Shown: positions 8,916 to 17,691 of the stretch, piece by piece
Numbering within the stretch: the stretch's first letter is position 1
Layout: the number at the start of each line of letters is the position of its first letter
Source: Parabacteroides sp900760525
Lineage (GTDB): Bacteria > Bacteroidota > Bacteroidia > Bacteroidales > Tannerellaceae
Assembly (NCBI RefSeq): GCF_049860805.1
Contig: NZ_CP187555.1
Span: 4,154,001 to 4,218,000 of the forward strand
Direction of reading: 5' to 3'
DNA: 64,000 bases
The notes under the pieces: generated by a model
The model's database searches: none
Told to the model about the DNA's origin: nothing
What the model saw: the letters and a program-made list of their open reading frames with translations, nothing else
Translations under genes and position numbers: made by a program

Positions 8916-10526
8916 TCAAAATCCCCTCGCAAACATCTTCCAGAACTCGTCCGCCATCTCCTGCCAGCGCAGGATTGTCGCCCCCGTGAAGTCAGCCGTG
9001 TAGCCGGTCAGGAAAGCCCGTGCGGCCTCTTCCCCTTTGCTGCCCTGCAACTCTTTGTAACGGCTTTCGACGAAAGGCATTTCCGATAAGCCCTTCTCTT
9101 CGAAGTGGGCGACAGCACCGTTGATCTTGTCTTTGGTCAGTCCCCAGCGAACCGTAGCCAACTTGTTTGCCGTCCGGTATTTCCAGACGATGGCATCCTC
9201 GCGATGGCGGTGTTGCCCGCAGATACCGAAAGCAACCGGCAGGTCGGTCGTCCCTGAGAAGATCGGGATGCGCGGGCTCTGTCCCGGATTGTCGAACGAC
9301 AGCCAGGCGACACCGCCCACGGCATCCGGCAGCCAGCTGCGAAGCTGTATCACGTGCGAGTAAGAACATTGTGGAACCGCCACCAAGCGATTACGTATAA
9401 CCGTTCCTTCCTTCACGCCGTTCAGCATATTGACCATATCCGTCACCATCCACGGGTTAGCCGCCGGACTGGTGATCGTATCCGTTTCCTTCGTCTCCCG
9501 GTTCTTGACGGCCACTTTCAGGTTTTTCGTCATGTCCCATTCCGTTCCCTCGTAGGTCTGGCGCAACAATGCCATCACATCCGCTACGGCAACTGCTTTG
9601 TCCGGCTTCACGCTGATTGGCAGCTCTTCCGCATCGTACGACAGTTTGAGCGACGGAGCCAGTGCGTTCAAGATAAAATACTCACGGATGCTGAACGACT
9701 TCGGTTCGCCGAAATAGTTGCCCCCGCTATAGGCTTTCCAGAACCTGAACGGTTCCTTGCCGTTCCAGAAGCCCATCTTTTTGGCAACGGAGAATACATT
9801 TTCCGAAGCCATATAACGATCCTTGTCTTTCAGGTCGAGCGTAGAGATACGCGAGATATTGGCCGATACGCCCACATGATCGTCCGGGATGCGGACAGCC
9901 GCCCATACACCCCCGATCTTGTCCGGCCCTTCGCCGAACACCTCGAAATGCCATACCTCGTTGGGGTCGGCAATCGTCAGGCATTCGCCTGAATCCCCGT
10001 ATCCGTATTCGGCAACCAACTGCCCGATCAGACGAATCGCCTCGCGTGCTGTCGTGCAACGCTGCAAGGCGATCTTTTCCAGTTCTTCGATCATGAACAT
10101 ACCTTTTTGGTTTTGTAATTCTTTGCGCCCGGAGATGGTCGTCTCGCCGATCCCCAACTGTTTCTCGTTGAGGCAGGGGTAGGAGGTGTTCAGGAACTGG
10201 TAGGTCGAGCGGGCTTCCGGTATCGTCCCCTTCAATTCCATATTTGTGCGGTCGGCAGGATATTCGGTGTGCATCCGTCCGTTATAGATGGCGACCGTCG
10301 TGTCGCGCTCGTAGCGGGCAGCCGGGACGATCTCCATCCATGTGCGGTAGTTCCCGTCACAGGTATGGCTGGTCATGACCGAGCCGTCGGCGGATGCTTT
10401 TTTACCGACCATGATGCTTGTACAACTTTCAGGAGTGTTGACCGGCCGGGAGTATTCGATTTCCTGCGCCAGGAGGTTACAACAGTAACAAGTGAAAGCG
10501 ATCGTAAGGATAAAAAGTCTATTCAT
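8916..10526 (-). CDS. C69 family dipeptidase, exported
   Basis: A 536-residue N-terminal-nucleophile peptidase. A signal peptide (to about A20) and a short propeptide precede C35 in 'PESCTSIMVGKKAS', the cysteine exposed by self-cleavage in C69 dipeptidases (PepD type). Downstream motifs include 'ADGSVMTSHTCDGNYRTW' split as 'DGSVMTSHTCDG', and 'EVWHFEVFGEG'. The predicted role is hydrolysis of dipeptides in the periplasm. The gene is divergent from the GH20 gene with 72 bases between start codons and is followed by the C1 peptidase on the same strand. Confidence 0.88.
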   Translation of the reverse strand: MNRLFILTIAFTCYCCNLLAQEIEYSRPVNTPESCTSIMVGKKASADGSVMTSHTCDGNYRTWMEIVPAARYERDTTVAIYNGRMHTEYPADRTNMELKGTIPEARSTYQFLNTSYPCLNEKQLGIGETTISGRKELQNQKGMFMIEELEKIALQRCTTAREAIRLIGQLVAEYGYGDSGECLTIADPNEVWHFEVFGEGPDKIGGVWAAVRIPDDHVGVSANISRISTLDLKDKDRYMASENVFSVAKKMGFWNGKEPFRFWKAYSGGNYFGEPKSFSIREYFILNALAPSLKLSYDAEELPISVKPDKAVAVADVMALLRQTYEGTEWDMTKNLKVAVKNRETKETDTITSPAANPWMVTDMVNMLNGVKEGTVIRNRLVAVPQCSYSHVIQLRSWLPDAVGGVAWLSFDNPGQSPRIPIFSGTTDLPVAFGICGQHRHREDAIVWKYRTANKLATVRWGLTKDKINGAVAHFEEKGLSEMPFVESRYKELQGSKGEEAARAFLTGYTADFTGATILRWQEMADEFWKMFARGF

Positions 10527-10570
10527 GAGTTTTGTTATTTTGTTCAGCGGTTAAAGATATAAATTTTATA

Positions 10571-10578
10571 TATATTTG
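10571..10578 (+). promoter_or_regulatory. -7 promoter box upstream of the GH20 gene
   Basis: TATATTTG fits TAnnTTTG and lies 20 bases before the ATG at 10599. A TTTG at 10539-10542 is too far away for a standard -33 element, so this is a partial promoter call. Confidence 0.45.
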
Positions 10579-10598
10579 CCCAATAATATCATAATATC

Positions 10599-12173
10599 AT
10601 GAGGAAACTAATTTATTTAAGCACATTACTACTTCTATTCGTGTTGCCATTGATGGCACAACAACCTTTGTTCCCGACGCCGGCAAAGGTACAGAACGCG
10701 AAAGGTTCGTTTATCGTTGGAAAGAATTTGCAAGTACAGGGCAATGGCGGGTATGCCGACAAACTGGCCGCCGGACTCCAAGCCGAGTTGAAAGAAGCCG
10801 GTATGCAATCGTCGCTTGCCAGCGGAACCATCCGCCTGGAACTGACGGACGACTGCAAGATGGTCGATGAAGCCTATACGCTTGTTGTCGAACCGAACAG
10901 CATCCTGCTGCAAGCCTCTTCTGAAGCCGGTCTGTTCTATGCGAAGGAAGCCCTTTTGCAACTCTCCCGTTTCGGTAAAGGCAACGTGCGGGCCTGCAAG
11001 ATACAGGACCAGCCCCGCTACGGCTGGCGTGGTTTCATGCTCGACGAGAGCCGCCACTTCTTCGGAAAAGAAAAGGTTAAACAATACTTAGACATCATGG
11101 CGTCCCTTCGCTTGAACGTCTTCCATTGGCACCTGACCGACGAACCGGGCTGGCGTATCGAGATCAAGCGTTATCCGAAGCTGACCATCGAGGGGGCTGT
11201 CGGCAATTGGCACGATCCGAAAGCGCCTGCCACGTTCTACACCCAGGAGGAGATCAAGGAGATTGTCGCCTATGCAGCCGACCGCCAAATCATGGTCGTT
11301 CCTGAATTCGACATGCCGGGCCATGCTACCGCCGTCTGCCGTTCTTATCCCGAAATCTCCGGTGGAGGCGAGGGCAAATGGCAGCATTTCACGTTCCACC
11401 CCTGCAAGGAAGAGACGTTCGAGTTTATCAGCAACGTGCTCGATGAGATCGTCGCCCTGTTCCCGTCTCCCTATATCCATATCGGGGGCGACGAAGTGCA
11501 CTATGGTAATCAAAGCTGGTTCACCGATCCCGAAATCCAACAGTTTATTAAAGATAAGAACTTAGGCAACGAAACGGGTCTGGAACAGTATTTTATCCGC
11601 CGTGCCGCCGATATCGTCGCTTCTAAAGGCAAGACGATGATCGGTTGGGACGAGATGATCGATGCCGGTGTCTCTCCCGACAAGGCCGTTATCATGTGGT
11701 GGCGCCACGACCGGAAACACCAGTTGGTGAAAGCGCTCGAAAACGGTTACCGGGTGATTATGACTCCGCGCCGTCCGTTGTATGCCGATTTCATCCAGTA
11801 CGGCGGTCACAAGGTGGGCCGTGTATGGGGCGGTTATAATACGATCGAAGACATCTGCCGTTTCCCGGAACCTATCATCCATCTGACCCGCGATTATGAA
11901 GATCAGGTGATGGGCATGCAGTTCTCCCTCTGGACGGAACGTGTAGCCGATGCCAAGCGTCTGGACTATATGACTTTCCCTCGCTTAGTTGCTGTAGCCG
12001 AATCTGCCTGGACACCTGCCAAGTCAAAGGAATGCAGCCTCTTTATGCAGAAGCTCCCCTACTTCCTGCAATTCCTCGGTGAAAAAGGCATCTACTACTT
12101 CAACCCCTTCAACCCCGAATCGACACCCGAACCCGGTGCACCGGACAAGGATGATGTGTTGAAGAATGGATAA
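10599..12173 (+). CDS. Beta-N-acetylhexosaminidase, GH20
   Basis: A 524-residue exported glycosidase with a signal peptide ending at 'LPLMA-QQ'. An N-terminal GH20b alpha/beta domain (about 25-140) precedes the TIM barrel. The hallmark catalytic pair is D298-E299 in 'HIGGDEVHY', where Asp orients the substrate N-acetyl group and Glu is the acid. 'HWHLTDEPGWRIEIKRYP' (here 'WHLTDEPGWR') and 'PEFDMPGHA' are further GH20 marks. It removes terminal GlcNAc/GalNAc from host glycans or from peptidoglycan-derived material. Length is usual. It stands alone on the plus strand, divergent from the C69 dipeptidase. Confidence 0.92.
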   Translation: MRKLIYLSTLLLLFVLPLMAQQPLFPTPAKVQNAKGSFIVGKNLQVQGNGGYADKLAAGLQAELKEAGMQSSLASGTIRLELTDDCKMVDEAYTLVVEPNSILLQASSEAGLFYAKEALLQLSRFGKGNVRACKIQDQPRYGWRGFMLDESRHFFGKEKVKQYLDIMASLRLNVFHWHLTDEPGWRIEIKRYPKLTIEGAVGNWHDPKAPATFYTQEEIKEIVAYAADRQIMVVPEFDMPGHATAVCRSYPEISGGGEGKWQHFTFHPCKEETFEFISNVLDEIVALFPSPYIHIGGDEVHYGNQSWFTDPEIQQFIKDKNLGNETGLEQYFIRRAADIVASKGKTMIGWDEMIDAGVSPDKAVIMWWRHDRKHQLVKALENGYRVIMTPRRPLYADFIQYGGHKVGRVWGGYNTIEDICRFPEPIIHLTRDYEDQVMGMQFSLWTERVADAKRLDYMTFPRLVAVAESAWTPAKSKECSLFMQKLPYFLQFLGEKGIYYFNPFNPESTPEPGAPDKDDVLKNG

Positions 12174-12190
12174 GATATATATAAACAGTG

Positions 12191-12198
12191 TATATTTG
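12191..12198 (+). promoter_or_regulatory. -7 promoter box upstream of the small gene remnant
   Basis: TATATTTG, followed by a purine-rich AAGGAAAA site and an ATG at 12237. It probably once served the small gene at 12237. Confidence 0.4.
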
Positions 12199-12236
12199 CA
12201 TTCGACCTAACAGAAAGATAAGAAAGGAAAACTGAT

Positions 12237-12439
12237 ATGGATTCGGATGTCAAAAATAAAGTGGAATATATCATTGCTGTGACAAGTGAGTTTGCTGCGG
12301 CAAACTCACTTAATACATTGCAGCGATAGACCTTTCGGTGTCAAAGGTTGGTAAAGATTTCTTGCATAACTATGATATCGTTTTGGCTCTATTGCTAATG
12401 ATTCGAAATGAAAAGAGACTGTAATTTAAACGATATCAG
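12237..12439 (+). pseudogene. Remnant of a small DUF3791-like gene
   Basis: An ATG with a good ribosome site opens 30 codons ('MDSDVKNKVEYII...SLNTLQR') that end at TAG 12327-12329. The N-terminus resembles small Bacteroidales DUF3791 proteins, which from memory run on to about 75 residues. A second frame just downstream, from about 12324 to the TAA near 12425, encodes 'KVGKDFLHNYDIVLALLLMIRNEKRL', given here in part as 'GKDFLHNYDI', which resembles the second half. The gene therefore looks frameshifted and internally damaged. Family assignment is from memory. The rest of the gap 12440-12516 shows nothing. Confidence 0.4.
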
Positions 12440-12516
12440 ATTTTACATGACTTTTTTTAGCAAAGGTAGCCCAAAAGATAGAACCTCAAAGATGGGATTT
12501 GCCGAATGCTTATGAC

Positions 12517-13323
12517 TTAATCAGTTTTATCATATATAAGTTCACTAATAGCACTATTATTTTGTTCAAAAATTAATCTGCCATGATAGTAATATTGACT
12601 TTTTATCCTTGAGCATTTTTCTTTAATTTGAGTTTTACTTAATAGAGAAATAAAGCAGCTAAATACTTTGGTGTATTTATCATATTCACCAAATTCTTCA
12701 TTGATAGGTTCTGGATAGTAAATATTACTATTAACAGTATAAGATATACCAGTACTATGTACTTGAATATTGTAATAATAAGTATCTCCAGGAATGTTAG
12801 AAATATTCTTAAAAAGTGAATGAGAACTTATTTTTACCTCACTATTATTTATATTTATTTGCATTTGGCTCGCAGATAATAATCTTCCGTTAAAATAATT
12901 GTACTTTTCCCAAGTCCCTTCAAAATCCTTTAGCATATTATTTTTTGTGTCATTATTATATTTTTCTAACCGAGCTTCCATAATAATCAGCTCTTTTTTT
13001 ATGGCGGCACTTTCTTCCGGTTTAAATTTTAAATAATAATTAAAATACTCCTTAGCTTTATTTATAGCGAATTCTCCTTTTGAGGATACTATTTTACTGT
13101 AAACGAGTCCTAAATTGTAATATATATCCGGGCAGGAAGCATTAGAAATCAATATTTGCTCGAATTCCTTTGCTGCAAGAAGATAGTCTTCATTAGAAGT
13201 AGCCTCTTCGACAAAAGTAACCGCTTTTAACCAATGTTTTTCTTCTGATACAGACAAGTTGCAATTTTGCGAAAAAACAAAATTGTACATACTTACGAAT
13301 AATATCAAAAATACATATTTCAT
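12517..13323 (-). CDS. Unrecognised exported protein with a TPR-like segment (paralogue B)
   Basis: A 268-residue protein with a signal peptide ending at 'NFVFS-QN'. Mature residues about 20-130 ('NCNLSVSEEKHW', 'AKEFEQILISN', 'YYNLGLVYSK', 'AKEYFNYYLK') look like two or three TPR-type helical pairs. The C-terminal half is beta-rich and ends in a 'QYYYHGRLIF' strand. It is a tandem paralogue of the gene at 13424: the N-terminal 120 residues are very alike, while the C-terminal halves have diverged. The DNA is clearly AT-rich compared with the glycosidase genes before it. No known family was recognised. Confidence 0.7.
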   Translation of the reverse strand: MKYVFLILFVSMYNFVFSQNCNLSVSEEKHWLKAVTFVEEATSNEDYLLAAKEFEQILISNASCPDIYYNLGLVYSKIVSSKGEFAINKAKEYFNYYLKFKPEESAAIKKELIIMEARLEKYNNDTKNNMLKDFEGTWEKYNYFNGRLLSASQMQININNSEVKISSHSLFKNISNIPGDTYYYNIQVHSTGISYTVNSNIYYPEPINEEFGEYDKYTKVFSCFISLLSKTQIKEKCSRIKSQYYYHGRLIFEQNNSAISELIYDKTD

Positions 13324-13423
13324 ATAATTATAGTATTAAAATATCGATATAAAATTTCATCAATTATATGTTATACACTATTGATTATGTGTCAATTTAA
13401 TATTTACACTATATAAATGTAAT

Positions 13424-14194
13424 CTAATATATTCTTTCGAGAATATCATTTGTATGGACTTCCAAATAATCTTCATAAAACATTTTTCCATGACGGTAGT
13501 ATTGGATTGTCACTGTAAGATTATGCAATTTTAACTGATTTGGATTCAATAGAGAAATATAATAATGTGTTATATATACTTGAAAATCATATTGGCCAAT
13601 GTCTTCATCGTAATCTATCCCGTCATACTGTGTTGATTTATCAAATGATATACCATTATTTTGTATTTGAATATTGAAGGTGTTTTTTTCGTTATATATA
13701 ATATTTAAATCACCATTTATATTACTTATTTGCAAATTAATATGACCCATATCTTTTCCGTTATAGGAAAATTTTTTCTCCCATACTCCCTCGATGTGTT
13801 TTAATGAATTTATCTTCAAATCATTGTGATATTTTTCTAATAGAGCTTCTATTGCAGTTAGTTCTTCTTCTATTGTGTCGGTTTCTTCGGATTTTAATTC
13901 TGTATATAAACCGAAATAGTCTTTGGCCTTATTAGCGAATTCTTCACCTTTTAATGGAATTAATTTAGTGCAAATAAGCCCTAAATTGTAATATACATCA
14001 GGACAAGAAGTATTTGAAACTAATATTTGTTCAAATTCTCGAACAGCAAGAAGGTAGTCTTCGTTAGAAGTCGCATTTTCAACAAAGGTGACTGCTTTTG
14101 TCCAATGTTTCTTTTCCGATACGGATAAATTACAATTTTGCGAAAAAGCCCAATTGCATGCACATGCAAATAATGCTATTAGAAAATGTTTCAT
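13424..14194 (-). CDS. Unrecognised exported protein with a TPR-like segment (paralogue A)
   Basis: A 256-residue paralogue of the next gene, with signal peptide 'MKHFLIALFACACNWAFS-QN'. It shares 'NCNLSVSEKKHW', 'SNEDYLLA', 'EFEQILVSN', 'YYNLGL' and the C-terminal 'IQYYRHGKMFYE'. It starts four bases inside the end of the upstream lipoprotein gene (ATGA overlap at 14191-14194), so translation is coupled. Together with 14191-16200 it forms one minus-strand operon. The function is unknown; a secreted or periplasmic helical-repeat protein with a beta C-terminal domain is as far as the sequence goes. Confidence 0.7.
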   Translation of the reverse strand: MKHFLIALFACACNWAFSQNCNLSVSEKKHWTKAVTFVENATSNEDYLLAVREFEQILVSNTSCPDVYYNLGLICTKLIPLKGEEFANKAKDYFGLYTELKSEETDTIEEELTAIEALLEKYHNDLKINSLKHIEGVWEKKFSYNGKDMGHINLQISNINGDLNIIYNEKNTFNIQIQNNGISFDKSTQYDGIDYDEDIGQYDFQVYITHYYISLLNPNQLKLHNLTVTIQYYRHGKMFYEDYLEVHTNDILERIY

Positions 14195-15033
14195 TGCATA
14201 GTAGTTTTATAATGAAGACTATCAGAAATTATACAGTATGTAAATATTGGTTCGATTATGCCGGAACTATTATCTGAAAAGATAATATATAGGGAATTAC
14301 CAAAGATTTGCAAATCTTTTGCACCTATTGAAGCTACTTTGAGTTGAGTATGCTTATAATCAAAATATCCAATAATTTTATTAGTTGCATAAAAGATAGA
14401 GCCTCTGATTCCTATTGCAAAAGATTGAATCGTATCAGGAGAGATAAATAGAGATTCTACTTTGTCTTTTGTTACTAAAATGATTTCTTTACCAGTAGCA
14501 ATGTATATATCGTCATCTTCCACTTTGACATCTTTAATTGGATATTCTGAGATAAAAACAGGCAGGGCTTTTTTTTGTGTATAATCATATGTATACAAAA
14601 CAGTGTCCTCTGCATGATAAAAATAAATAGTAGACATTAGATCCCCCTGAAGTTTAACATTCTTATTTTGTGTTTCAGTTAGGGGTAAGCAAATACCTGT
14701 CTCATCAATTCTGTAAATAGAATCTTTGTTTGAAAGAAGACACCCTCCCCTTTTTAGCCAATGAATATCTGATGGCTTATTAGAGATGGGTAAAGTGTAT
14801 AGTTGTTGGCTACTATCACCAACAATCATACAGTATTCGCCGCAGATTATGGCTATTTTATTAATCGGCTTTAATTCTCTATAGTAATACGGATCAGTTA
14901 TTTCATTGGAATTGACCAAAGTGACAAAAGAGGTTCCTTGAGGAAGAAAACAAGTAATATGCTTGTCTTTTACCCCGTGAGTACAGCCAACTGAAATGAA
15001 GACAGATAGTATGTATAAAATTTTTTTATCCAT
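14191..15033 (-). CDS. Unrecognised lipoprotein with propeller-like repeats
   Basis: A 280-residue protein with a lipoprotein signal: 'MDKKILYILSVFISVGC' places the acylated Cys at residue 17. The body is rich in short beta strands with recurring 'IY.I..' and 'YxYD' patterns, for example 'LYTYDYTQKK', 'DIYIATGKEI' and 'IFYATNKIIGYFD', suggesting a small beta-propeller. No enzyme motif was seen. It overlaps the next gene by four bases and follows the 377-residue gene by 33 bases. Confidence 0.65.
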   Translation of the reverse strand: MDKKILYILSVFISVGCTHGVKDKHITCFLPQGTSFVTLVNSNEITDPYYYRELKPINKIAIICGEYCMIVGDSSQQLYTLPISNKPSDIHWLKRGGCLLSNKDSIYRIDETGICLPLTETQNKNVKLQGDLMSTIYFYHAEDTVLYTYDYTQKKALPVFISEYPIKDVKVEDDDIYIATGKEIILVTKDKVESLFISPDTIQSFAIGIRGSIFYATNKIIGYFDYKHTQLKVASIGAKDLQIFGNSLYIIFSDNSSGIIEPIFTYCIISDSLHYKTTMQ

Positions 15034-15066
15034 TTTATCTCTATTCTTTTGTTGGCATCCACTTCG

Positions 15067-16200
15067 TCATAGCCCTAAGGATTTAAAAAAGAGATTGGAG
15101 GTTTTCCTACTGGCATCTTCCCTGGTATATGTCATTTTAACATAGCCTGGAACATTCCTATCTACTAAATTGTCAACATCGTTTACTACTTGATACGTGA
15201 TGATTTTTAGGGGTTTACTGTTCCCTTTATATATATCATTCACCGCATTATGCGCAATATAGTCTGTGATACTTGTAATGCTTTGTCCTAATGTGTTTTC
15301 AATATCAATAGCACTTTTAATTTTGTCTTTCAGATTTATTATTGTTTGTCCCATATGGAAATTTGAAATATACAATCTTATCTCTTTGGTAAGTTGATTA
15401 ACTGGAAGTCTTTTTATATGATTAAAACTATTACTTTCAACTTCATCCCAAAAAGAGCCGTCTTCGTTTTTTATTTTCCACATTTGTTGGATATAATTAC
15501 CTTTGTTTTTTGCATACTTGATTATTGTCGGAGGGGCTATATTTGATGATCTTACTACATCTAAGTAGTTTTCTTCTGATTTTATAATCCTGTCTTTTTT
15601 CTTCTCTATGTGATTTGGTGTTGGTTCTTGATTTGTTTTATAAGTTATTTTTCTGTCTGATTGAGCGAGCCCGATATTCAGCCCTTTCAGCTTTATTCCA
15701 TTCTTCTTTTCTTCTTTGCTTATTCCCTTCAATGTCGTTGTTCTTTTGTTTATACCTTTCATTTCGAACTGAAGTTCTTTATTTTCTTTTGAAAATGTTT
15801 CTGCTTTATACTTTACATCACTATAACTTTCTACCCTTCTTCTTGAAGGAGACTTTGAAGGCGGATTACTATAAGGTATTACATTATAACTGTTGTAATC
15901 GTCTCTTTCTCTTTTCCTATCTCTTTTCTTTTCAGATTTTTCTTTTTCTTTTTTGTAAAACTCTTGAAGTTCCTTTGTGACGGATTCACACATTTCTTCA
16001 GCAGTTCCTTTCCTGAAAGTACCTGTTTTGTTATCGAAAATATCGTATTGTCGCGATTTGGGCATCCCTTTTCCCTCCATAATATATTTGTATGGTCCAT
16101 CATTCATCAACCATTTCTTTGATTCCGTATGAGCATTTTGGGCATATGAAATCGTGGATGAAAACAAGAAAGCATATACAAACAGTAATATTATTTTCAT
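15067..16200 (-). CDS. Unrecognised exported protein with a lysine/glutamate-rich segment
   Basis: A 377-residue protein with a signal peptide ending at 'STISYA-QN'. Residues about 90-115 are a charged K/E/R stretch ('KKEKEKSEKKRDRKRER') followed by a Ser/Pro-rich linker ('NPPSKSPSRRR'), probably disordered. The C-terminal third has predicted helices and ends 'SNLFFKSLGL'. It is the first gene of a four-gene minus-strand cluster running down to 12517. No homologous family was recognised. The AT-rich composition shared by the whole cluster suggests it was acquired as a unit. Confidence 0.65.
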   Translation of the reverse strand: MKIILLFVYAFLFSSTISYAQNAHTESKKWLMNDGPYKYIMEGKGMPKSRQYDIFDNKTGTFRKGTAEEMCESVTKELQEFYKKEKEKSEKKRDRKRERDDYNSYNVIPYSNPPSKSPSRRRVESYSDVKYKAETFSKENKELQFEMKGINKRTTTLKGISKEEKKNGIKLKGLNIGLAQSDRKITYKTNQEPTPNHIEKKKDRIIKSEENYLDVVRSSNIAPPTIIKYAKNKGNYIQQMWKIKNEDGSFWDEVESNSFNHIKRLPVNQLTKEIRLYISNFHMGQTIINLKDKIKSAIDIENTLGQSITSITDYIAHNAVNDIYKGNSKPLKIITYQVVNDVDNLVDRNVPGYVKMTYTREDASRKTSNLFFKSLGL

Positions 16201-17080
16201 GGCAAAATGGGATTAACATGAGTTCGACATAAATTGTTTTTTAGTGAGTATCTGAATATTGGTAGTACAAAGATTGTATGTTTAAAGTTATAATGCAATG
16301 AATTGGCGTGGAATATATAAACGTTATTTGTCAAAAAAATCAACAAGATATGAAGGAAAACTTTTTAGTGGGGACAGACCCTTTTAAATTATGATTTATC
16401 AACGTTGCAACCATTAGGTTCTGCATATATCAAATTGTCAAAATGCCAGATCTTCTCTCCTCAGATTTGTCTGTATGCGTCCATTTATCCAGATGATTGC
16501 ATATAGGCCAAGGAAATAGGGTTTGCGATTATCAATTTGTTTGCAAGATTACCGAAAATATATTTTCTCTCTCTGGAAAATCAAAATAGTGCGAAAAAAT
16601 AAATCGAAGTGTCGGAATATAAGGGCAATTTATGCCAAAACGTCAATCGTAAAAGATTACTCCTATGAGGCTTGCGAAGTGTTAAAATAGTTTTCAAAGA
16701 CTTTTTGGAAGCTTTTTTACGGCTACCTTTTTCTTTGTTTCAGCTCGTTCGGCAAAATCATCTAAATGATTTTCTAAATTCATCCGTATGGTTTACCCAA
16801 AACAACCTGATGGTTTTCCAAAATCATTAAGATCATTAAAAAAATCATTTAGATGATTTCTGCAAACAGCTGCAAAAACAAGTGCCTTTAGGCTGAAAAG
16901 CCTAAAAATAGGAATGTGTGTGTCGTTAAAAACCTTCAAAATAAACCAAATTGACAGTAGATGGCATATATCTGTAACAAATCGGATTGTGAGATGTTTT
17001 CTTCTGATGGGAAAATAATGATTCAAATATTTCCCAAAACCTGAGGGAAGGAAACACAATTGTCCCTATAAATATCGGGT
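16201..17080. other. AT-rich non-coding stretch with palindromes
   Basis: No convincing gene. Features seen: a GGGGACAGACCC string near 16371; two near-palindromes that are exact reverse complements of one another, AAATCATCTAAATGATTT at 16755-16772 and AAATCATTTAGATGATTT at 16842-16859; a related partial copy at about 16820-16838; and an 8-bp hairpin with a GAAA loop, TTTAGGCT/AGCCTAAA, at 16887-16906. An 88-codon minus-strand frame at 16793-17059 covers these palindromes and has no recognisable start site or family. Confidence 0.6.
16755..16859. repeat. Pair of 18-bp inverted copies of a palindromic motif
   Basis: The copies 16755-16772 and 16842-16859 are perfect reverse complements; each is itself nearly palindromic (ATCAT-n4-ATGAT). 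They could be protein-binding sites or the ends of a small element. A third weaker copy lies between them. Confidence 0.6.
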
Positions 17081-17114
17081 GAGTGAAACTTATTTTAATT
17101 ACAAAGTTTCACTC
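17081..17114 (-). terminator. Hairpin at the end of the HTH gene
   Basis: Perfect 10-bp stem GAGTGAAACT (17081-17090) / AGTTTCACTC (17105-17114) with an AT-rich 14-base loop. It overlaps the last codons and stop of the minus-strand gene at 17109. No T-run follows, so it may be a stability element rather than a true terminator. Confidence 0.45.
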
Positions 17115-17456
17115 TTGTAAGAGTATAGCATTATCAGGTAGGTCTATTTTCTTGAGTTCTTCTTTTTTGATTGGTACTGCAATATAAACAATCTGGTTTT
17201 CTGCATCTGTTGTTTTTTTAGTAAGAAGAGATTGGTATTCTGGAAATTCTCTTTCTAAATATACTTTTACTAAAAAGTTATATCCAAGTACTTTGGATAT
17301 TCTGATGAGTCGTTCTATATCTATACTGCTTCGTTTGAACAAATCATACACCGTTGTTCTGTCACAGTAGATTTTTTCAGCAAATTCGGCTATACTCATT
17401 TTGCTTTCTTCTACTTTCTTTTTGATAATTGACCCTATGTGAATGTCGTTTTCCAT
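17109..17456 (-). CDS. Small helix-turn-helix (XRE-like) protein
   Basis: A 115-residue protein. Residues about 10-60 ('IIKKKVEESKMSIAEFAEKI' and 'DRTTVYDLFKRSSIDIERLI') have the spacing of an XRE/Cro-type helix-turn-helix, and the rest is a short acidic tail. Such single-domain proteins regulate neighbouring genes, mobile elements or toxin pairs, but no toxin gene is adjacent. It sits at the edge of the AT-rich island and is transcribed toward it. Confidence 0.72.
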   Translation of the reverse strand: MENDIHIGSIIKKKVEESKMSIAEFAEKIYCDRTTVYDLFKRSSIDIERLIRISKVLGYNFLVKVYLEREFPEYQSLLTKKTTDAENQIVYIAVPIKKEELKKIDLPDNAILLQE

Positions 17457-17691
17457 GTCTCTTAGTTTTATTAGATAAAAGTAGAGAATACATATTGTTA
17501 CAGTTTGGTGATATATTGGGATGTTTATACCTAAATTTCACCACCTATGTGCCTGTCCGATTGATGAAATCATGAAGTTTTACACATGTTTCATCTTTTT
17601 TACAAATATCATGGATTTTAAAATATGTAGCCGTGAATATCTGTTGGAAAAACAAACGAAATGTAGAGAATGATAAACAAGAAGGCTTTGG

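Noticed and set aside
9354..9992. 212-codon plus-strand frame opposite the C69 dipeptidase
   Set aside because: Shadow frame; the dipeptidase on the other strand has a full set of motifs.
16371..16382. GGGGACAGACCC string as a transposon remnant
   Set aside because: A single short copy with no transposase or inverted partner in the window.
16793..17059. 88-codon minus-strand open frame
   Set aside because: It covers the palindromes, has no ribosome site or family pattern and looks like chance in AT-rich DNA.
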